The notes below the pieces were generated by a model. That model ran no database searches. It saw nothing but the letters and a program-made list of their open reading frames with translations, and had not been told where the DNA came from. The translations under genes were made by a program, and so were the position numbers. Shown one piece after another: positions 7,127-15,323 of a stretch of 26,852 bases of DNA (the first letter of the stretch is position 1; every line of letters begins with the position of its first letter). Source of the stretch: an uncultured Oscillospiraceae bacterium. Its GTDB lineage: Bacteria; Bacillota; Clostridia; Oscillospirales; Oscillospiraceae. The DNA is taken from the NCBI GenBank assembly GCA_934661135.1, contig CAKUJA010000018.1:1-26852 (forward strand), given 5' to 3'.

Positions 7127-9775
7127 TTACTTTTTCAGGCGTTTCTCGCTTTCCTCCAACTGCTCCAGCAGCGCCTTTGCCTTCGCCAGCTTCTCGCGCT
7201 GATCGTTGACAACCTTCTCCGGCGCCTTGGCGACGAAGCTCTCGTTGTTGAGCTTGCCCTCAAACATTGCGATCTGCTTCAGGCAATTCTCCTTCTCCTT
7301 GGCAAGGCGCGCCAGCTCCTTTTCAAAGTCGACCAGCTCCGCCAGCGGAATAAAGATTCTCGCCGCGTGCGTGATGACCTCAACCATGCCCTCGCGCTCC
7401 ATCGCCGCCGTATCCACGCTGTCGCTGACCGTGACGTGCTCCGCACCGGCCAGGCGTCCAAAGAACGGAATGCCCGCGGTGAACACGTCCTGCCGCTGCG
7501 TCGAGATCGTCATATTCACGCGCTTGTTCGCCGGGACATTCATCTCCGCGCGCCGCGCGCGAATTGCCGTAATCGCGTCCTTGATGAGCTCCATGGCCTC
7601 CTCGTCGGCCGGGAATGCCAGCTCGTCGCACCACACCGGCCACTCGCTCGACATGATGAACTTGCCCTCATGCGGAATCGCCTGCCAGATTTCCTCGGTG
7701 ATAAACGGCATAAACGGATGCAGCAGCCGCAAAATCTGATCGAGCACATACACCAGCACGCGCTGTGCGGCCAGCTTGCTCTGCTCATTTTCACTGTATA
7801 GCCGCGTCTTTGTCAGCTCAATATACCAGTCGCAATAGGTGTCCCAGATAAAGTCATAGACCTTTGCAGACGCGACACCCAGCTCATAGGCGTCCATATT
7901 CTCGGTCACCTCGCGGATGAGCGTGTTGAGTTTCGAGAGCACCCACTTGTCCTCAATCTCCAGCTCGCTGCGCGCAGGAAGTCCCGGCTCCTCGATCGTC
8001 AGATTCATCATGACATACCGGCTCGCGTTCCAGATCTTGTTGGCAAAGTTGCGCATCGCCTCGCACTTTTCCACGTAGAAGCGCATATCGTTGCCGGGCG
8101 AGTTGCCTGTAATCAGGTTGAAGCGCAGCGCGTCCGCGCCGAACTTGTCCGCCATCTCCAGCGGGTCGATGCCGTTGCCGAGCGACTTGGACATCTTGCG
8201 TCCCTTGTCGTCGCGGACAAGGCCGTGGATAAACACGGTCTTAAACGGCTCCTTCTTCATCTGCTCCATGCCGGAGAACACCATGCGCGCCACCCAGAAG
8301 AAGATGATATCGTAGCCGGTAACCATGTCGGTCGTCGGGTACCAGTATTTGAGATCCTCCGACTCCGTATTCGGCCAGCCGAGCGTGGAGAACGGCCAGA
8401 GCGCCGAGGAGAACCAAGTATCGAGCACATCCTCGTCGCGCGTCAGGTGTGTGCAGCCGCACTTCTCGCACTTCGTCGGATCTTCGCGGCTGACATTGAT
8501 ATGGCCGCACTCGTCGCAATACCATGCCGGAATCTGATGGCCCCACCAGAGCTGACGGGAGATACACCAGTCGTGCACGTTTTCCATCCAGTTGATATAG
8601 ATCTTCGCGAACCGCTCCGGCACGAACTTGATCGTCCCATCCTTCACCACGCGGATGGCCTCCTTGGCCAGCGGCGCCATCTTCACGAACCACTGCGCGG
8701 AGATGATCGGCTCCACGTCGTTGTGGCAGCGATAGCACGTGCCGACGTTGTGCGAATACGGCTCCGTCTTGACCAGATACCCCTCCGCTTCGAGGTCGGC
8801 CACAACGGCCTTGCGGCACTCATAGCGATCCATCCCGCAGTATTTTCCGCCATTTTCGTTGACCTTACCGTTGTCGTCGAGCACGCGGATGACCTCGAGG
8901 TTGTGCCGCAGGCCGACCTCAAAGTCGTTCGGGTCGTGCGCCGGGGTCATCTTGACCGCGCCGGTACCGAAGCCGATTTCGCAGTATTCGTCGCCCACAA
9001 TCGGGATCTCACGGTTCATCAGCGGCAGAATGCAGGTCTTGCCGATCAGGTGCTTGAACTTCTCGTCCTCAGGGTTGACCGCAACGCCCGTGTCGCCCAT
9101 CATCGTCTCCGGACGCGTCGTGGCGACCACAATGTCGCCGCTGCCGTCAGAGAGCGGATAGCGGATATACCACAGGTGTCCGGGTTTGTCGGTATATTCG
9201 ACCTCCGCGTCAGACAGCGCCGTCACGCAGTGCGGGCACCAGTTGATGATGCGGCTGCCCTTGTAAATCAGTCCCTTGTCGTAAAGCTCGCAGAACGTCT
9301 CGCGCACGGCCTTTGAGCAGCCGTCGTCCATCGTAAAGCGCGAGCGCGACCAGTCGCAGCTCACGCCGAGCTTTTTCTGCTGCTCGACAATCCGGCTGCC
9401 GTACTTTTCCTTCCACGCCCACACGCGCTCGAGGAACTTCTCACGGCCGAGGTCGTAGCGCGTCAGGCCTTCCTTCGTGCGCAGTTCCTCCTCCACCTTG
9501 ATCTGCGTCGCAATGCCCGCATGGTCGGTGCCTGGCAGCCACAGCGCGCTATACCCCTGCATCCGCTTGTAGCGCGTCAGGATGTCCTGGAGCGTCGAGT
9601 CCAGCGCGTGCCCCATATGGAGCTGGCCGGTGACGTTGGGGGGCGGCATGGCGATGGAATACGGCTTCTTGTCCGGGTCGGCCACGGCCTTGAAGCAGTC
9701 GTTTTCCATCCACATCTCGTAGATCTGGCTTTCGACCTGTTTCGGGTCATACTGTTTTGGCAATTCTTTTTTCAT
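7127..9775 (-). CDS. valS: Valyl-tRNA synthetase
   Basis: Charges tRNA-Val and edits misactivated threonine. The 882-residue product has the class Ia signatures: PPPNVTGQLHMGHALDSTL (the HIGH-type motif, near the N-terminus) and GRKMSKSLGNGIDP (KMSKS). It also has an editing domain (VVATTRPETMMGDTGVAVNP), a zinc-binding insertion with CDEC and CEKC pairs, a tRNA-binding helical domain and the C-terminal coiled-coil arm typical of ValRS. The ATG at 9775 was chosen because AGGAG lies 8 bases upstream; an upstream in-frame ATG at 9802 lacks such a site. A T-box leader with a valine GUC specifier lies upstream at 11.1-11.3 kb, beyond the YcxB-like gene, and is the likely control. Confidence 0.97.
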   Translation of the reverse strand: MKKELPKQYDPKQVESQIYEMWMENDCFKAVADPDKKPYSIAMPPPNVTGQLHMGHALDSTLQDILTRYKRMQGYSALWLPGTDHAGIATQIKVEEELRTKEGLTRYDLGREKFLERVWAWKEKYGSRIVEQQKKLGVSCDWSRSRFTMDDGCSKAVRETFCELYDKGLIYKGSRIINWCPHCVTALSDAEVEYTDKPGHLWYIRYPLSDGSGDIVVATTRPETMMGDTGVAVNPEDEKFKHLIGKTCILPLMNREIPIVGDEYCEIGFGTGAVKMTPAHDPNDFEVGLRHNLEVIRVLDDNGKVNENGGKYCGMDRYECRKAVVADLEAEGYLVKTEPYSHNVGTCYRCHNDVEPIISAQWFVKMAPLAKEAIRVVKDGTIKFVPERFAKIYINWMENVHDWCISRQLWWGHQIPAWYCDECGHINVSREDPTKCEKCGCTHLTRDEDVLDTWFSSALWPFSTLGWPNTESEDLKYWYPTTDMVTGYDIIFFWVARMVFSGMEQMKKEPFKTVFIHGLVRDDKGRKMSKSLGNGIDPLEMADKFGADALRFNLITGNSPGNDMRFYVEKCEAMRNFANKIWNASRYVMMNLTIEEPGLPARSELEIEDKWVLSKLNTLIREVTENMDAYELGVASAKVYDFIWDTYCDWYIELTKTRLYSENEQSKLAAQRVLVYVLDQILRLLHPFMPFITEEIWQAIPHEGKFIMSSEWPVWCDELAFPADEEAMELIKDAITAIRARRAEMNVPANKRVNMTISTQRQDVFTAGIPFFGRLAGAEHVTVSDSVDTAAMEREGMVEVITHAARIFIPLAELVDFEKELARLAKEKENCLKQIAMFEGKLNNESFVAKAPEKVVNDQREKLAKAKALLEQLEESEKRLKK

Positions 9776-9802
9776 GTGAAATACTCCTGTTTCCAAGTTC
9801 AT

Positions 9803-10390
9803 TTATAATTTTATCAGCGGGCAGCTCAGCGCTTTTTCCAGCGCGGGAGCCACCGCCGCAGCATCCATTCCAATCAGATCGCGCTTTTGCAGCACGGTCA
9901 CCGACCGCCCCTGCCGCAGCACCAGCAAATCCCCGGTCTCAACCGCCGCGTCGATCTGGTCATACGCAACGTGATTTTCCATTGCTTTTGACGCAATCGT
10001 CATGCCGTCGCCGCGCAGCCGCACCGTCGCCTTCTGCGACGTCTCAATCGTGTTCAGGCTTTTCAGCAGCGTTCTTGCCGACGGCTTTTCCATCCCCCAC
10101 GCCGCTTCCCGCCGCGTGAGAATCATGTAGATGCTCGCAGCAATCGCCGCACCTGCCACCGGCAGATAGATTGCGCGGTTGATTGCCGGATTTGTCACAC
10201 CCGCGTAGATCATCACCGCACCGAGCACGATCATAAAGATCGCCACAAACACCCGGCTGCGAATCTGCCCTGCCGCGCGCTTTTCCGGGTCTGCCCCGTT
10301 TGCTGCGGCCTTCGTCGCTGCCAGCGCCCTGGCAAGCTGCGGCACCAGCCGCTTTTCATCGTATTTTCCGATTAAAAACGTAAAATCCAA
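9803..10390 (-). CDS. YcxB-like membrane protein
   Basis: A 195-residue protein with two membrane helices (about residues 47-65 and 70-90). It ends in a cytoplasmic domain that resembles the YcxB-like family: VRLRGDGMTIASK, VAYDQIDAAVETGDLLVL, VTVLQKRDLIG. The function of that family is unknown. The start appears to be TTG at 10390, preceded by GGGAGAGGG; there is no ATG close by in frame. It ends 27 bases before valS and lies between the Val T-box and valS, so it is probably cotranscribed with valS. Nothing in the protein suggests a role in translation, so the linkage may be incidental. Confidence 0.75.
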   Translation of the reverse strand: MDFTFLIGKYDEKRLVPQLARALAATKAAANGADPEKRAAGQIRSRVFVAIFMIVLGAVMIYAGVTNPAINRAIYLPVAGAAIAASIYMILTRREAAWGMEKPSARTLLKSLNTIETSQKATVRLRGDGMTIASKAMENHVAYDQIDAAVETGDLLVLRQGRSVTVLQKRDLIGMDAAAVAPALEKALSCPLIKL

Positions 10391-10403
10391 TGTACCCTCT
10401 CCC

Positions 10404-10421
10404 TAGTGTGTATCTAAAAAT
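10404..10421. repeat. Solo terminal inverted repeat of family A element
   Basis: TAGTGTGTATCTAAAAAT differs at three positions from the family A end TAGGGTGTATCTGAAAAC. No second end or element body was found next to it, so it is probably a decayed remnant. It lies directly upstream of the ribosome site of the YcxB-like gene. Confidence 0.5.
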
Positions 10422-10448
10422 TTTGATTTCAAGATCGCCCCGCTTCTA

Positions 10449-11040
10449 CGATCTTCCACCGCACCCGTAGGGGCGGACGACCCTCTCCGCCCATTTTGCG
10501 CCCCCATTCTTTTCTTTCTCTTTCTGAGAAAGAAAAGAACCGCCGCGCACGGTGAAGAAAAGAAAGAGAACTTCCGAAACTAGGAGGCCTCTCCGTGCCG
10601 CCATCATGTAACACCTCATTCACCCGGTCTTATTTGCCCGTCCCAGCTCACCTTGCCGCTGGCAACTACGCGCCGCACGCTATCTTGATGATGGCGGTCA
10701 GGCAACATCCTACGGATACGGTACAACCTTGCGTCCTACGCTGCACCTTGTAGGGGCGGACGACCCTGTCCGCCCTTACCGCACTAGGATTTCGCCGCAG
10801 ACTTCTGCGAAACCATCTTTGCCTACTGCCGGGCGGACAGAGTCGTCCGCCCCTACAATTCTATCGTATTTTTTCCGAATTCCATTCGCCGCAGGTTCCA
10901 AGGGCGCGCTTCTTCTGACGCGGCCGCTAGATGGGGTTCGGGGAACCCATTCGAAAGGTTTCCCCACGCCCGCTTTTCCTTTGGCGTCTCGACGCCGTTT
11001 CCTTTTCTGAAGGAGAAAAGGAAATGGGGTCGAAAAAACT
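10449..11040. repeat. Composite palindromic repeat mosaic, copy 1
   Basis: This gene-free stretch is built from modules. A GTAGGGGCGGAC box lies at 10467-10492. A perfect 14-bp hairpin (TTCTTTTCTTTCTC / GAGAAAGAAAAGAA) lies at 10507-10539. An inverted pair of 26-base boxes (10750-10775 and 10831-10856, 25 of 26 matching) flanks a 55-base core. Then come a CATTCGAAAGGTTTCCCC segment near 10948-10965 and an 11-bp hairpin at 10998-11024. The same modules recur in the same order at 20770-21345, and the segment from 10750 to about 10970 is close to 90% identical there by eye. A weaker inverted pair, GCCGCCATCAT and ATGATGGCGG, lies near 10594 and 10691. No coding sequence was recognised. Confidence 0.8.
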
Positions 11041-11089
11041 CTCCAAAAAATTGAACAGAATGGGCGCGCAAAAAGAACAAAAATTCAAT

Positions 11090-11326
11090 AAAAAACGCCC
11101 TGAACAGTATGTTCAGGGCGATCAATGACCGTGGTACCACCTGAAGTTCCCGCCGCAGCGGACACTCGATCTCGATAACGGGAGAACCCGGCGCAGCCTA
11201 CTCGTTTCCGTTCGGTGCGCAGCTCAAAGGCGACGCGCAGTCCCCGGCGCAGGAGCTTTCACCGTCCGCTCCCTCTCTTTGCCGCCGCATGGCCTGCTGA
11301 TTCCTTTTCACAGCCAGTTGCAATAT
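11090..11326 (-). ncRNA. T-box riboswitch leader, valine specifier
   Basis: The minus strand carries the T-box sequence AGGTGGTACCACGG (from 11142). A terminator stem CGCCCTGAAC/GTTCAGGGCG (11120-11096) follows, with six T residues to 11090. Stem I features include AGAGAGGGAGC and the apical GGTGAAAGCTCC. The specifier is read as GTC (11234-11232) because it stands in the conserved setting [codon]-purine-CC-UUUGAG. GUC is a valine codon and valS is the synthetase gene downstream. Uncharged tRNA-Val should favour the antiterminator and permit readthrough. The leader ends about 700 bases before the next gene, a gap filled by palindromic repeats. Confidence 0.9.
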
Positions 11327-11331
11327 GCCAT

Positions 11332-11360
11332 ATCTTACCGAAAAACCGGTAAAATGTCAA
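11332..11360 (-). promoter_or_regulatory. Sigma-A promoter of the Val T-box transcript
   Basis: TTGACA (11360-11355) and TAAGAT (11337-11332) are 17 bases apart on the minus strand. The predicted start lies a few bases before the first T-box stem. Confidence 0.8.
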
Positions 11361-11402
11361 GTGTGTTCAGCGCTTTGCGCCGTCGACGCTTGTTGTTCGT
11401 TT

Positions 11403-11567
11403 TAGAGCGTATCTGAAACCTCCCAACACATCCGGACAGCGAGCCTTTTCGCACTGCGCCGCGTTATGTTTTCTTGAAGTACGTCGGTATTCCTGCGAAA
11501 AACTATCTTGCTCAGCGCAATAATTCCTTGCTGCCGGTCACATCGCCAGTTGGAAGAATGCACCCCG
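11403..11567. repeat. MITE-like element, family A copy 2
   Basis: About 165 bp, homologous along its length to the copy at 2728-2890 and in the same orientation. Shared blocks include CCGGACAGCG, CTATCTTGCTCAGC versus ATATCTTGCTCAGC, and GCTGCCGGTCACATCGCCAG versus its one- or two-base variant. The left end TAGAGCGTATCTGAAACC is still recognisable; the right end (about 11548-11567) is degenerate. It sits between the stop of the coiled-coil gene and the T-box promoter. Confidence 0.75.
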
Positions 11568-11572
11568 GAAAA

Positions 11573-12073
11573 TCAAATGTCCTCAATGATCGGAGACGGC
11601 TTCGCCGCCTGCGGATTGACCAGTGCGCGGAACTTCGTGCGCGACTCGCGGATCTCGCTGAGCGACTGCGCAATCGCGTCCTCAGTGCGCTTCATGGCGT
11701 CGTCCACATAGTCGTTCGTCACCTGCTTTAGCTCCTTGATCTTCTGCTGCGCAGCCTTAATCATCTCGTCGGCCTGCTGCTCCGCCTGCTTGACAATCTC
11801 CTCGCGGGAGATCATCTGGCGCGCGCGCTGCTCCGCCTGCTTGAGGATATTCTCCGCCTCGCGTTTGGCGTTCGTAATCACTTCATTGCGGGACTCCACA
11901 ATGGTTTTAGCCTGCTTCAGCTCGCCGGGAAGCTGATTGCTGATCTCGTCAAGCAAGTCGAGCACCTTATCGCGCTCCACCACACACTTCTCGTTGCCCA
12001 GCGGCAAGCTCCATGCGTCCTGAACCATCTCATATAACGTCGTAATGATTTCTTCAATCCCGTTATTTGCCAT
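11573..12073 (-). CDS. Coiled-coil protein downstream of coaD
   Basis: A 166-residue soluble protein with no signal peptide. Residues from about 45 to 140 are a long charged coiled coil (LKQAKTIVESRNEVITNAKR... QAEQQADEMIKAAQQKIKEL), resembling the stalk-type proteins often labelled V-ATPase subunit H-like or DivIVA-like. No catalytic motif is visible. Such a gene after coaD is common in Clostridia; its function is not known to me. The ATG at 12073 has GGAGG 8 bases upstream and overlaps the coaD end by 11 bases. A further in-frame ATG at 12187 lies inside coaD and was rejected. Confidence 0.85.
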   Translation of the reverse strand: MANNGIEEIITTLYEMVQDAWSLPLGNEKCVVERDKVLDLLDEISNQLPGELKQAKTIVESRNEVITNAKREAENILKQAEQRARQMISREEIVKQAEQQADEMIKAAQQKIKELKQVTNDYVDDAMKRTEDAIAQSLSEIRESRTKFRALVNPQAAKPSPIIEDI

Positions 12074-12572
12074 TGTTGTGTCCTCCTTCGATTTGCCCGG
12101 CCATGCGAGCCTTAAAATCCGGTATGATCTCCGCCGGAAGAAAATCCTCCAGCGCCACCTCATACCGCCCGAGTTCTTTGACTGCACTGGACGACAGATA
12201 CATAAACTGATGCTCCGCAGTCAGAAACATCGTATCCAGTCCCGGGTTCAGCTTGTGGTTGACCAGCGCCATCTGAAATTCGCGTTCAAAATCCGAAACG
12301 GCACGCAATCCCTTGATGATCGTCGAGCTTCCCTGCTCCCGCGCAAAATCCGCGAGAAGCTGGTTGGAAAACATCACGTCCACATTCGGAATATCCGCCG
12401 TCACGCGCCGAATCAGTTCTACGCGCTCCTGCGCGGTAAACATCGGATGCTTGTCGACATTGAACATCACGCATACAATCAGCCGGTCAAAAATCTTCGC
12501 CGCGCGCTGGATGATATTCAGGTGTCCATTTGTCACCGGGTCAAAGCTGCCGGGATAGATTGCAGTTCTCAT
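12063..12572 (-). CDS. coaD: Phosphopantetheine adenylyltransferase CoaD
   Basis: Catalyses the penultimate step of coenzyme A synthesis, joining 4'-phosphopantetheine and AMP. The 169 residues match the family length. YPGSFDPVTNGHLNII (residues 6-21) carries the TxGH-type nucleotidyltransferase motif. IIKGLRAVSDFEREFQMA and the C-terminal YLSSSAVKELGRY (the ISSTxVR-like loop) are also present. The ATG overlaps the rsmD stop region by four bases, giving the rsmD-coaD pair seen in many Firmicutes. Confidence 0.96.
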   Translation of the reverse strand: MRTAIYPGSFDPVTNGHLNIIQRAAKIFDRLIVCVMFNVDKHPMFTAQERVELIRRVTADIPNVDVMFSNQLLADFAREQGSSTIIKGLRAVSDFEREFQMALVNHKLNPGLDTMFLTAEHQFMYLSSSAVKELGRYEVALEDFLPAEIIPDFKARMAGQIEGGHNNGK

Positions 12573-13120
12573 GCACGCTGTGCCTTTCGGAAAATCGTCA
12601 CTGCCGTCTTGCCATACTTGTAGTCACGGTAGCGCGTTACCCCCGGAAATTCCTCGGCGAGCGCCTTTTCCACGGGTCTTTCGCAAATTATTATACCACT
12701 ATCCGTTAAAATGTCAATTTCTGATATGCGTTTGAGCGCATTTTCCAAAAAAACTTCTGCGTAAGGCGGGTCGAGAAAAATCAGATCGAAGCGTCTCCGG
12801 CATCCGCCGAGATACGCGAGATAGTCCGCCTGCACCACCTCCGCGCGCTCGCTGAGCCGTGTCTTAGCCAGATTTTCGCGCACCACCTGGCACGCGTCGC
12901 GCCGCGCATCCACAAATACCGCGCTTGCCGCGCCGCGGCTGAGCGCCTCGATACCGAGCTGGCCGGAGCCGGCAAACAGATCCAGCGCGTGCCGTCCTTC
13001 CGCCTCAAACTGGATCGCCGAGAAGATCCCCTCCTTGACCTGATCCATCGTCGGCCGGGTCTCCATCCCCTTCGGGGTTTTCAGTGCGGTTCCTCTGGCG
13101 CTTCCGGTGATGACTCGCAT
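12569..13120 (-). CDS. rsmD: 16S rRNA (guanine966-N2)-methyltransferase RsmD
   Basis: Methylates G966 of 16S rRNA during 30S assembly. The 183-residue product begins MRVITGSARGTALKTPKG, as the family does. It contains the SAM-binding motif ALDLFAGSGQLGIEALSRG and the catalytic DPPY in FDLIFLDPPYAEVF. The start has GGAGG 7 bases upstream, lying inside the end of uvrC; the two genes overlap by 40 bases. It is followed by coaD with a four-base overlap. Confidence 0.95.
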   Translation of the reverse strand: MRVITGSARGTALKTPKGMETRPTMDQVKEGIFSAIQFEAEGRHALDLFAGSGQLGIEALSRGAASAVFVDARRDACQVVRENLAKTRLSERAEVVQADYLAYLGGCRRRFDLIFLDPPYAEVFLENALKRISEIDILTDSGIIICERPVEKALAEEFPGVTRYRDYKYGKTAVTIFRKAQRA

Positions 13121-14946
13121 TCTGCTTCCTCCTGATGATAATACGCATATACGGCGCGCGCCGCCGCCTCCGGCAAAACCTCCCGCAGCGCCGGAAGCTC
13201 CGCCTTCTGCACCGCCGCAACCGAGCGGAATTTCTTCAAAAGCAGCTCCCGTCGCTTCGGCCCCACGCCCGGGATTTTCTCAAGCGACGATTCCCGCAGC
13301 CGCTTCGACCGGAGCTGCCGGTGGTATTCAATCGCGAACCGGTGCGTCTCCTCCTGAATGCGCCCGATCAGCGCAAACACAGCCTGATTGCCCGAAATAC
13401 CGATCTCATGGCCGTCCGCGGTTACAAGTGCGCGCGTCCGGTGCCGGTCGTCCTTCACCATGCCGTACACGGGGATGCTCAGCGCAAACTCCCGCACAAC
13501 CTCCTCCGCGATTTTCGCGTGCTCCACACCGCCGTCAATCAGCAGCGCATCCGGCCGCCCGGCAAATCCCGCGTCTCCCGCCGCAAAGTGCCGCAGCCTC
13601 CGCGTGAGCACCTGCCGCATCGACGCGTAGTCGTCCTGATCCGGCATATTTTCCAGCTTGAACCGCTTATAGTCCTTTTTTGACGGCGCTCCGTCGCAAA
13701 ACACCACCATCGACGCCACAATATCCGTGCCCGCGATGTGGGAAATATCGTAGGATTCCAGCCGTTGCAGCGGTTCGCTCCGCCCCAGCATTCCCTCCAG
13801 CAGCCGCAGCGCGCCGTGCTGCCGCTCCTGCTTATTCGTGACGCGCTCGGCCTCCTCGCGCGCATTTTTGTTCGCCAGCTCCACGAGCTTCACGTTGTCG
13901 CCGCGCTGCGGCCGGTTGATCCGCACCTTTTTACCGAGATTTTGCTGCAGCAGCTCCGCAAACAGCTCCGCGTCCTCCATCTCACACGGAAGGAAGATCT
14001 GCTTTGGCGCGCCGCCGCGCGTCAGATAATACTGCTTGACCAGCGTCGAGACCGTTTCCTCCATCGACTCCGACGGCGTCAAGATCTCATAGTCCTTGTC
14101 CAGCAGGTTTCCGTCGATAAAGTGCAGCACCGCAAAGCAGGCCTTCGCTTCGCTCTGGTAGTAGCCAATGACATCCGTGTTCGCCATCGTCCCGGCCGTC
14201 ACAAGCTGCTTCTGGCTAAGTGATTCCACGGCCTTCAGCCGGTCGCGCAGCACTGCGGCCTGTTCAAATTCCAGCCGCTCTGCCGCCGCTTCCATCCGCG
14301 CCCGGATGTCCGCCGCCACATCCTGATACTTTCCCTCCAGCATCAGCACCATCTGCTGTGTCCGCGCCCGGTATTCCGCCGGGTCGCGCGAGAGCTGGCA
14401 CCACGCGTCGCAGTGCCCCATATGGTAGTTCAAGCACGGCCGCTCCTTGCCGAGGTCGCGCGGAAAGCGTTTGCTGCACCGCGGCAGCTTCATCGCCATC
14501 CGCAGCGTATCAAGCATATGCTGCGTCACATATCGCCCACCGAATGGGCCAAAATACCGCGCGCCGTCATTCGCTGCCTTGTTGGAAAGCTCAAATACCG
14601 GATACTCCTCCCGCAGATCGACGCGCACATAGGGGTATCCCTTGCCGTCCTTCAACAGGATATTGTACTTTGGCATATGCCGCTTGATCAGCGAGCACTC
14701 GAGCACCAGCGCCTCAAATTCCGACGCCGCAACAATGACGTCAAAATGGTCGATATGCGCCACCATCTGCCGCGTTTTCGGCGTGTGCGCGGAGGAATCC
14801 TGAAAATACTGGCTCACGCGGTTTTTCAGCTTCTTCGCCTTGCCGACGTAGATGACCGTGCCGGTCTTGTCGTGCATAATATACACGCCCGGCGCATACG
14901 GCAGCGAGAGCGCTTTTTCCTTCAGTTCTTCAAAGGTCATACTCAT
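13081..14946 (-). CDS. uvrC: Excinuclease ABC subunit C
   Basis: Makes the dual incisions of nucleotide excision repair with UvrA and UvrB, neither of which is in the window. The 621-residue protein has an N-terminal GIY-YIG nuclease (GVYIMHDKTGTVIYVGKAKK, residues ~20-39). A cysteine-bearing linker follows, then a UVR motif, the RNase H-like C-terminal nuclease (LESYDISHIAGTDIVASMVV) and helix-hairpin-helix IPGVGPKRRELLLKKF. The start is ATG at 14946, or possibly at 14940. Neither has a clear ribosome site, because the T-tract of a terminator runs directly into the first ATG. Confidence 0.95.
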   Translation of the reverse strand: MSMTFEELKEKALSLPYAPGVYIMHDKTGTVIYVGKAKKLKNRVSQYFQDSSAHTPKTRQMVAHIDHFDVIVAASEFEALVLECSLIKRHMPKYNILLKDGKGYPYVRVDLREEYPVFELSNKAANDGARYFGPFGGRYVTQHMLDTLRMAMKLPRCSKRFPRDLGKERPCLNYHMGHCDAWCQLSRDPAEYRARTQQMVLMLEGKYQDVAADIRARMEAAAERLEFEQAAVLRDRLKAVESLSQKQLVTAGTMANTDVIGYYQSEAKACFAVLHFIDGNLLDKDYEILTPSESMEETVSTLVKQYYLTRGGAPKQIFLPCEMEDAELFAELLQQNLGKKVRINRPQRGDNVKLVELANKNAREEAERVTNKQERQHGALRLLEGMLGRSEPLQRLESYDISHIAGTDIVASMVVFCDGAPSKKDYKRFKLENMPDQDDYASMRQVLTRRLRHFAAGDAGFAGRPDALLIDGGVEHAKIAEEVVREFALSIPVYGMVKDDRHRTRALVTADGHEIGISGNQAVFALIGRIQEETHRFAIEYHRQLRSKRLRESSLEKIPGVGPKRRELLLKKFRSVAAVQKAELPALREVLPEAAARAVYAYYHQEEAECESSPEAPEEPH

Positions 14947-14985
14947 AAAAAGGCCGCCCCGGAACAGAATGGGTCCCGAGGCGGC
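14947..14985 (-). terminator. Terminator of the HPr-like gene, abutting uvrC
   Basis: On the minus strand a 13-bp GC-rich stem with two G-T wobbles (14985-14973 with 14965-14953) is followed, two bases on, by five T residues (14951-14947). The uvrC ATG is the next triplet. It should end most transcripts of the HPr-like gene; uvrC would depend on readthrough or an unseen promoter. Confidence 0.75.
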
Positions 14986-14997
14986 AGTAGCTCCGAA

Positions 14998-15258
14998 TCA
15001 GAAAATTTCCTTCATCAGCATTTCGGTTAATGCCTTAACGGCTTCTTCCTCATCCGGACCTTCCGCAATGATGCTGATGCGCGTACCCTTGGTGATGCCC
15101 ATCGACAGCACACCGAGCAAACTCTTGGCGTTGATCTTCCGATCCTCAACCTCAACCCAGATGCTCGACTTAAACTCGTTCGCCTTCTGGATGAAGTAGG
15201 TCGCCTGACGGTTATACAGGCCGGATTCACATTTCACGATGGATTGCTGCATGTACAT
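14998..15258 (-). CDS. HPr/Crh-like protein lacking the active-site histidine
   Basis: An 86-residue HPr-fold protein. It aligns without gaps to HPr around the active site, but residue 15 is Tyr (ESGLYNRQAT) where HPr has His, so it should not carry the PTS phosphoryl group. Arg17 is kept. The regulatory serine is retained at position 46 (NAKSLLGVLSMG), the site phosphorylated by HPr kinase in HPr and Crh. This pattern resembles Crh, which has Gln at 15 and acts as a CcpA cofactor; such a role is inferred. The start at 15258 has GGGAG 8 bases upstream. It has its own promoter and terminator. Confidence 0.88.
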   Translation of the reverse strand: MYMQQSIVKCESGLYNRQATYFIQKANEFKSSIWVEVEDRKINAKSLLGVLSMGITKGTRISIIAEGPDEEEAVKALTEMLMKEIF

Positions 15259-15295
15259 AGTTGACACTCCCTTACATATCATGCTGTTCATTCTA

Positions 15296-15323
15296 ATATT
15301 ATCAAATTTCGCTCAAATGTCAA
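15296..15323 (-). promoter_or_regulatory. Sigma-A promoter of the HPr-like gene
   Basis: TTGACA (15323-15318) and TAATAT (15301-15296) with a 16-base spacer, about 40 bases upstream of the start codon on the minus strand. Confidence 0.7.

Noticed and set aside
10467..10856. The repeated GTAGGGGCGGAC boxes as a CRISPR array
   Set aside because: Copies are few, in both orientations, unevenly spaced and without unique spacers of constant length; no cas genes are present.
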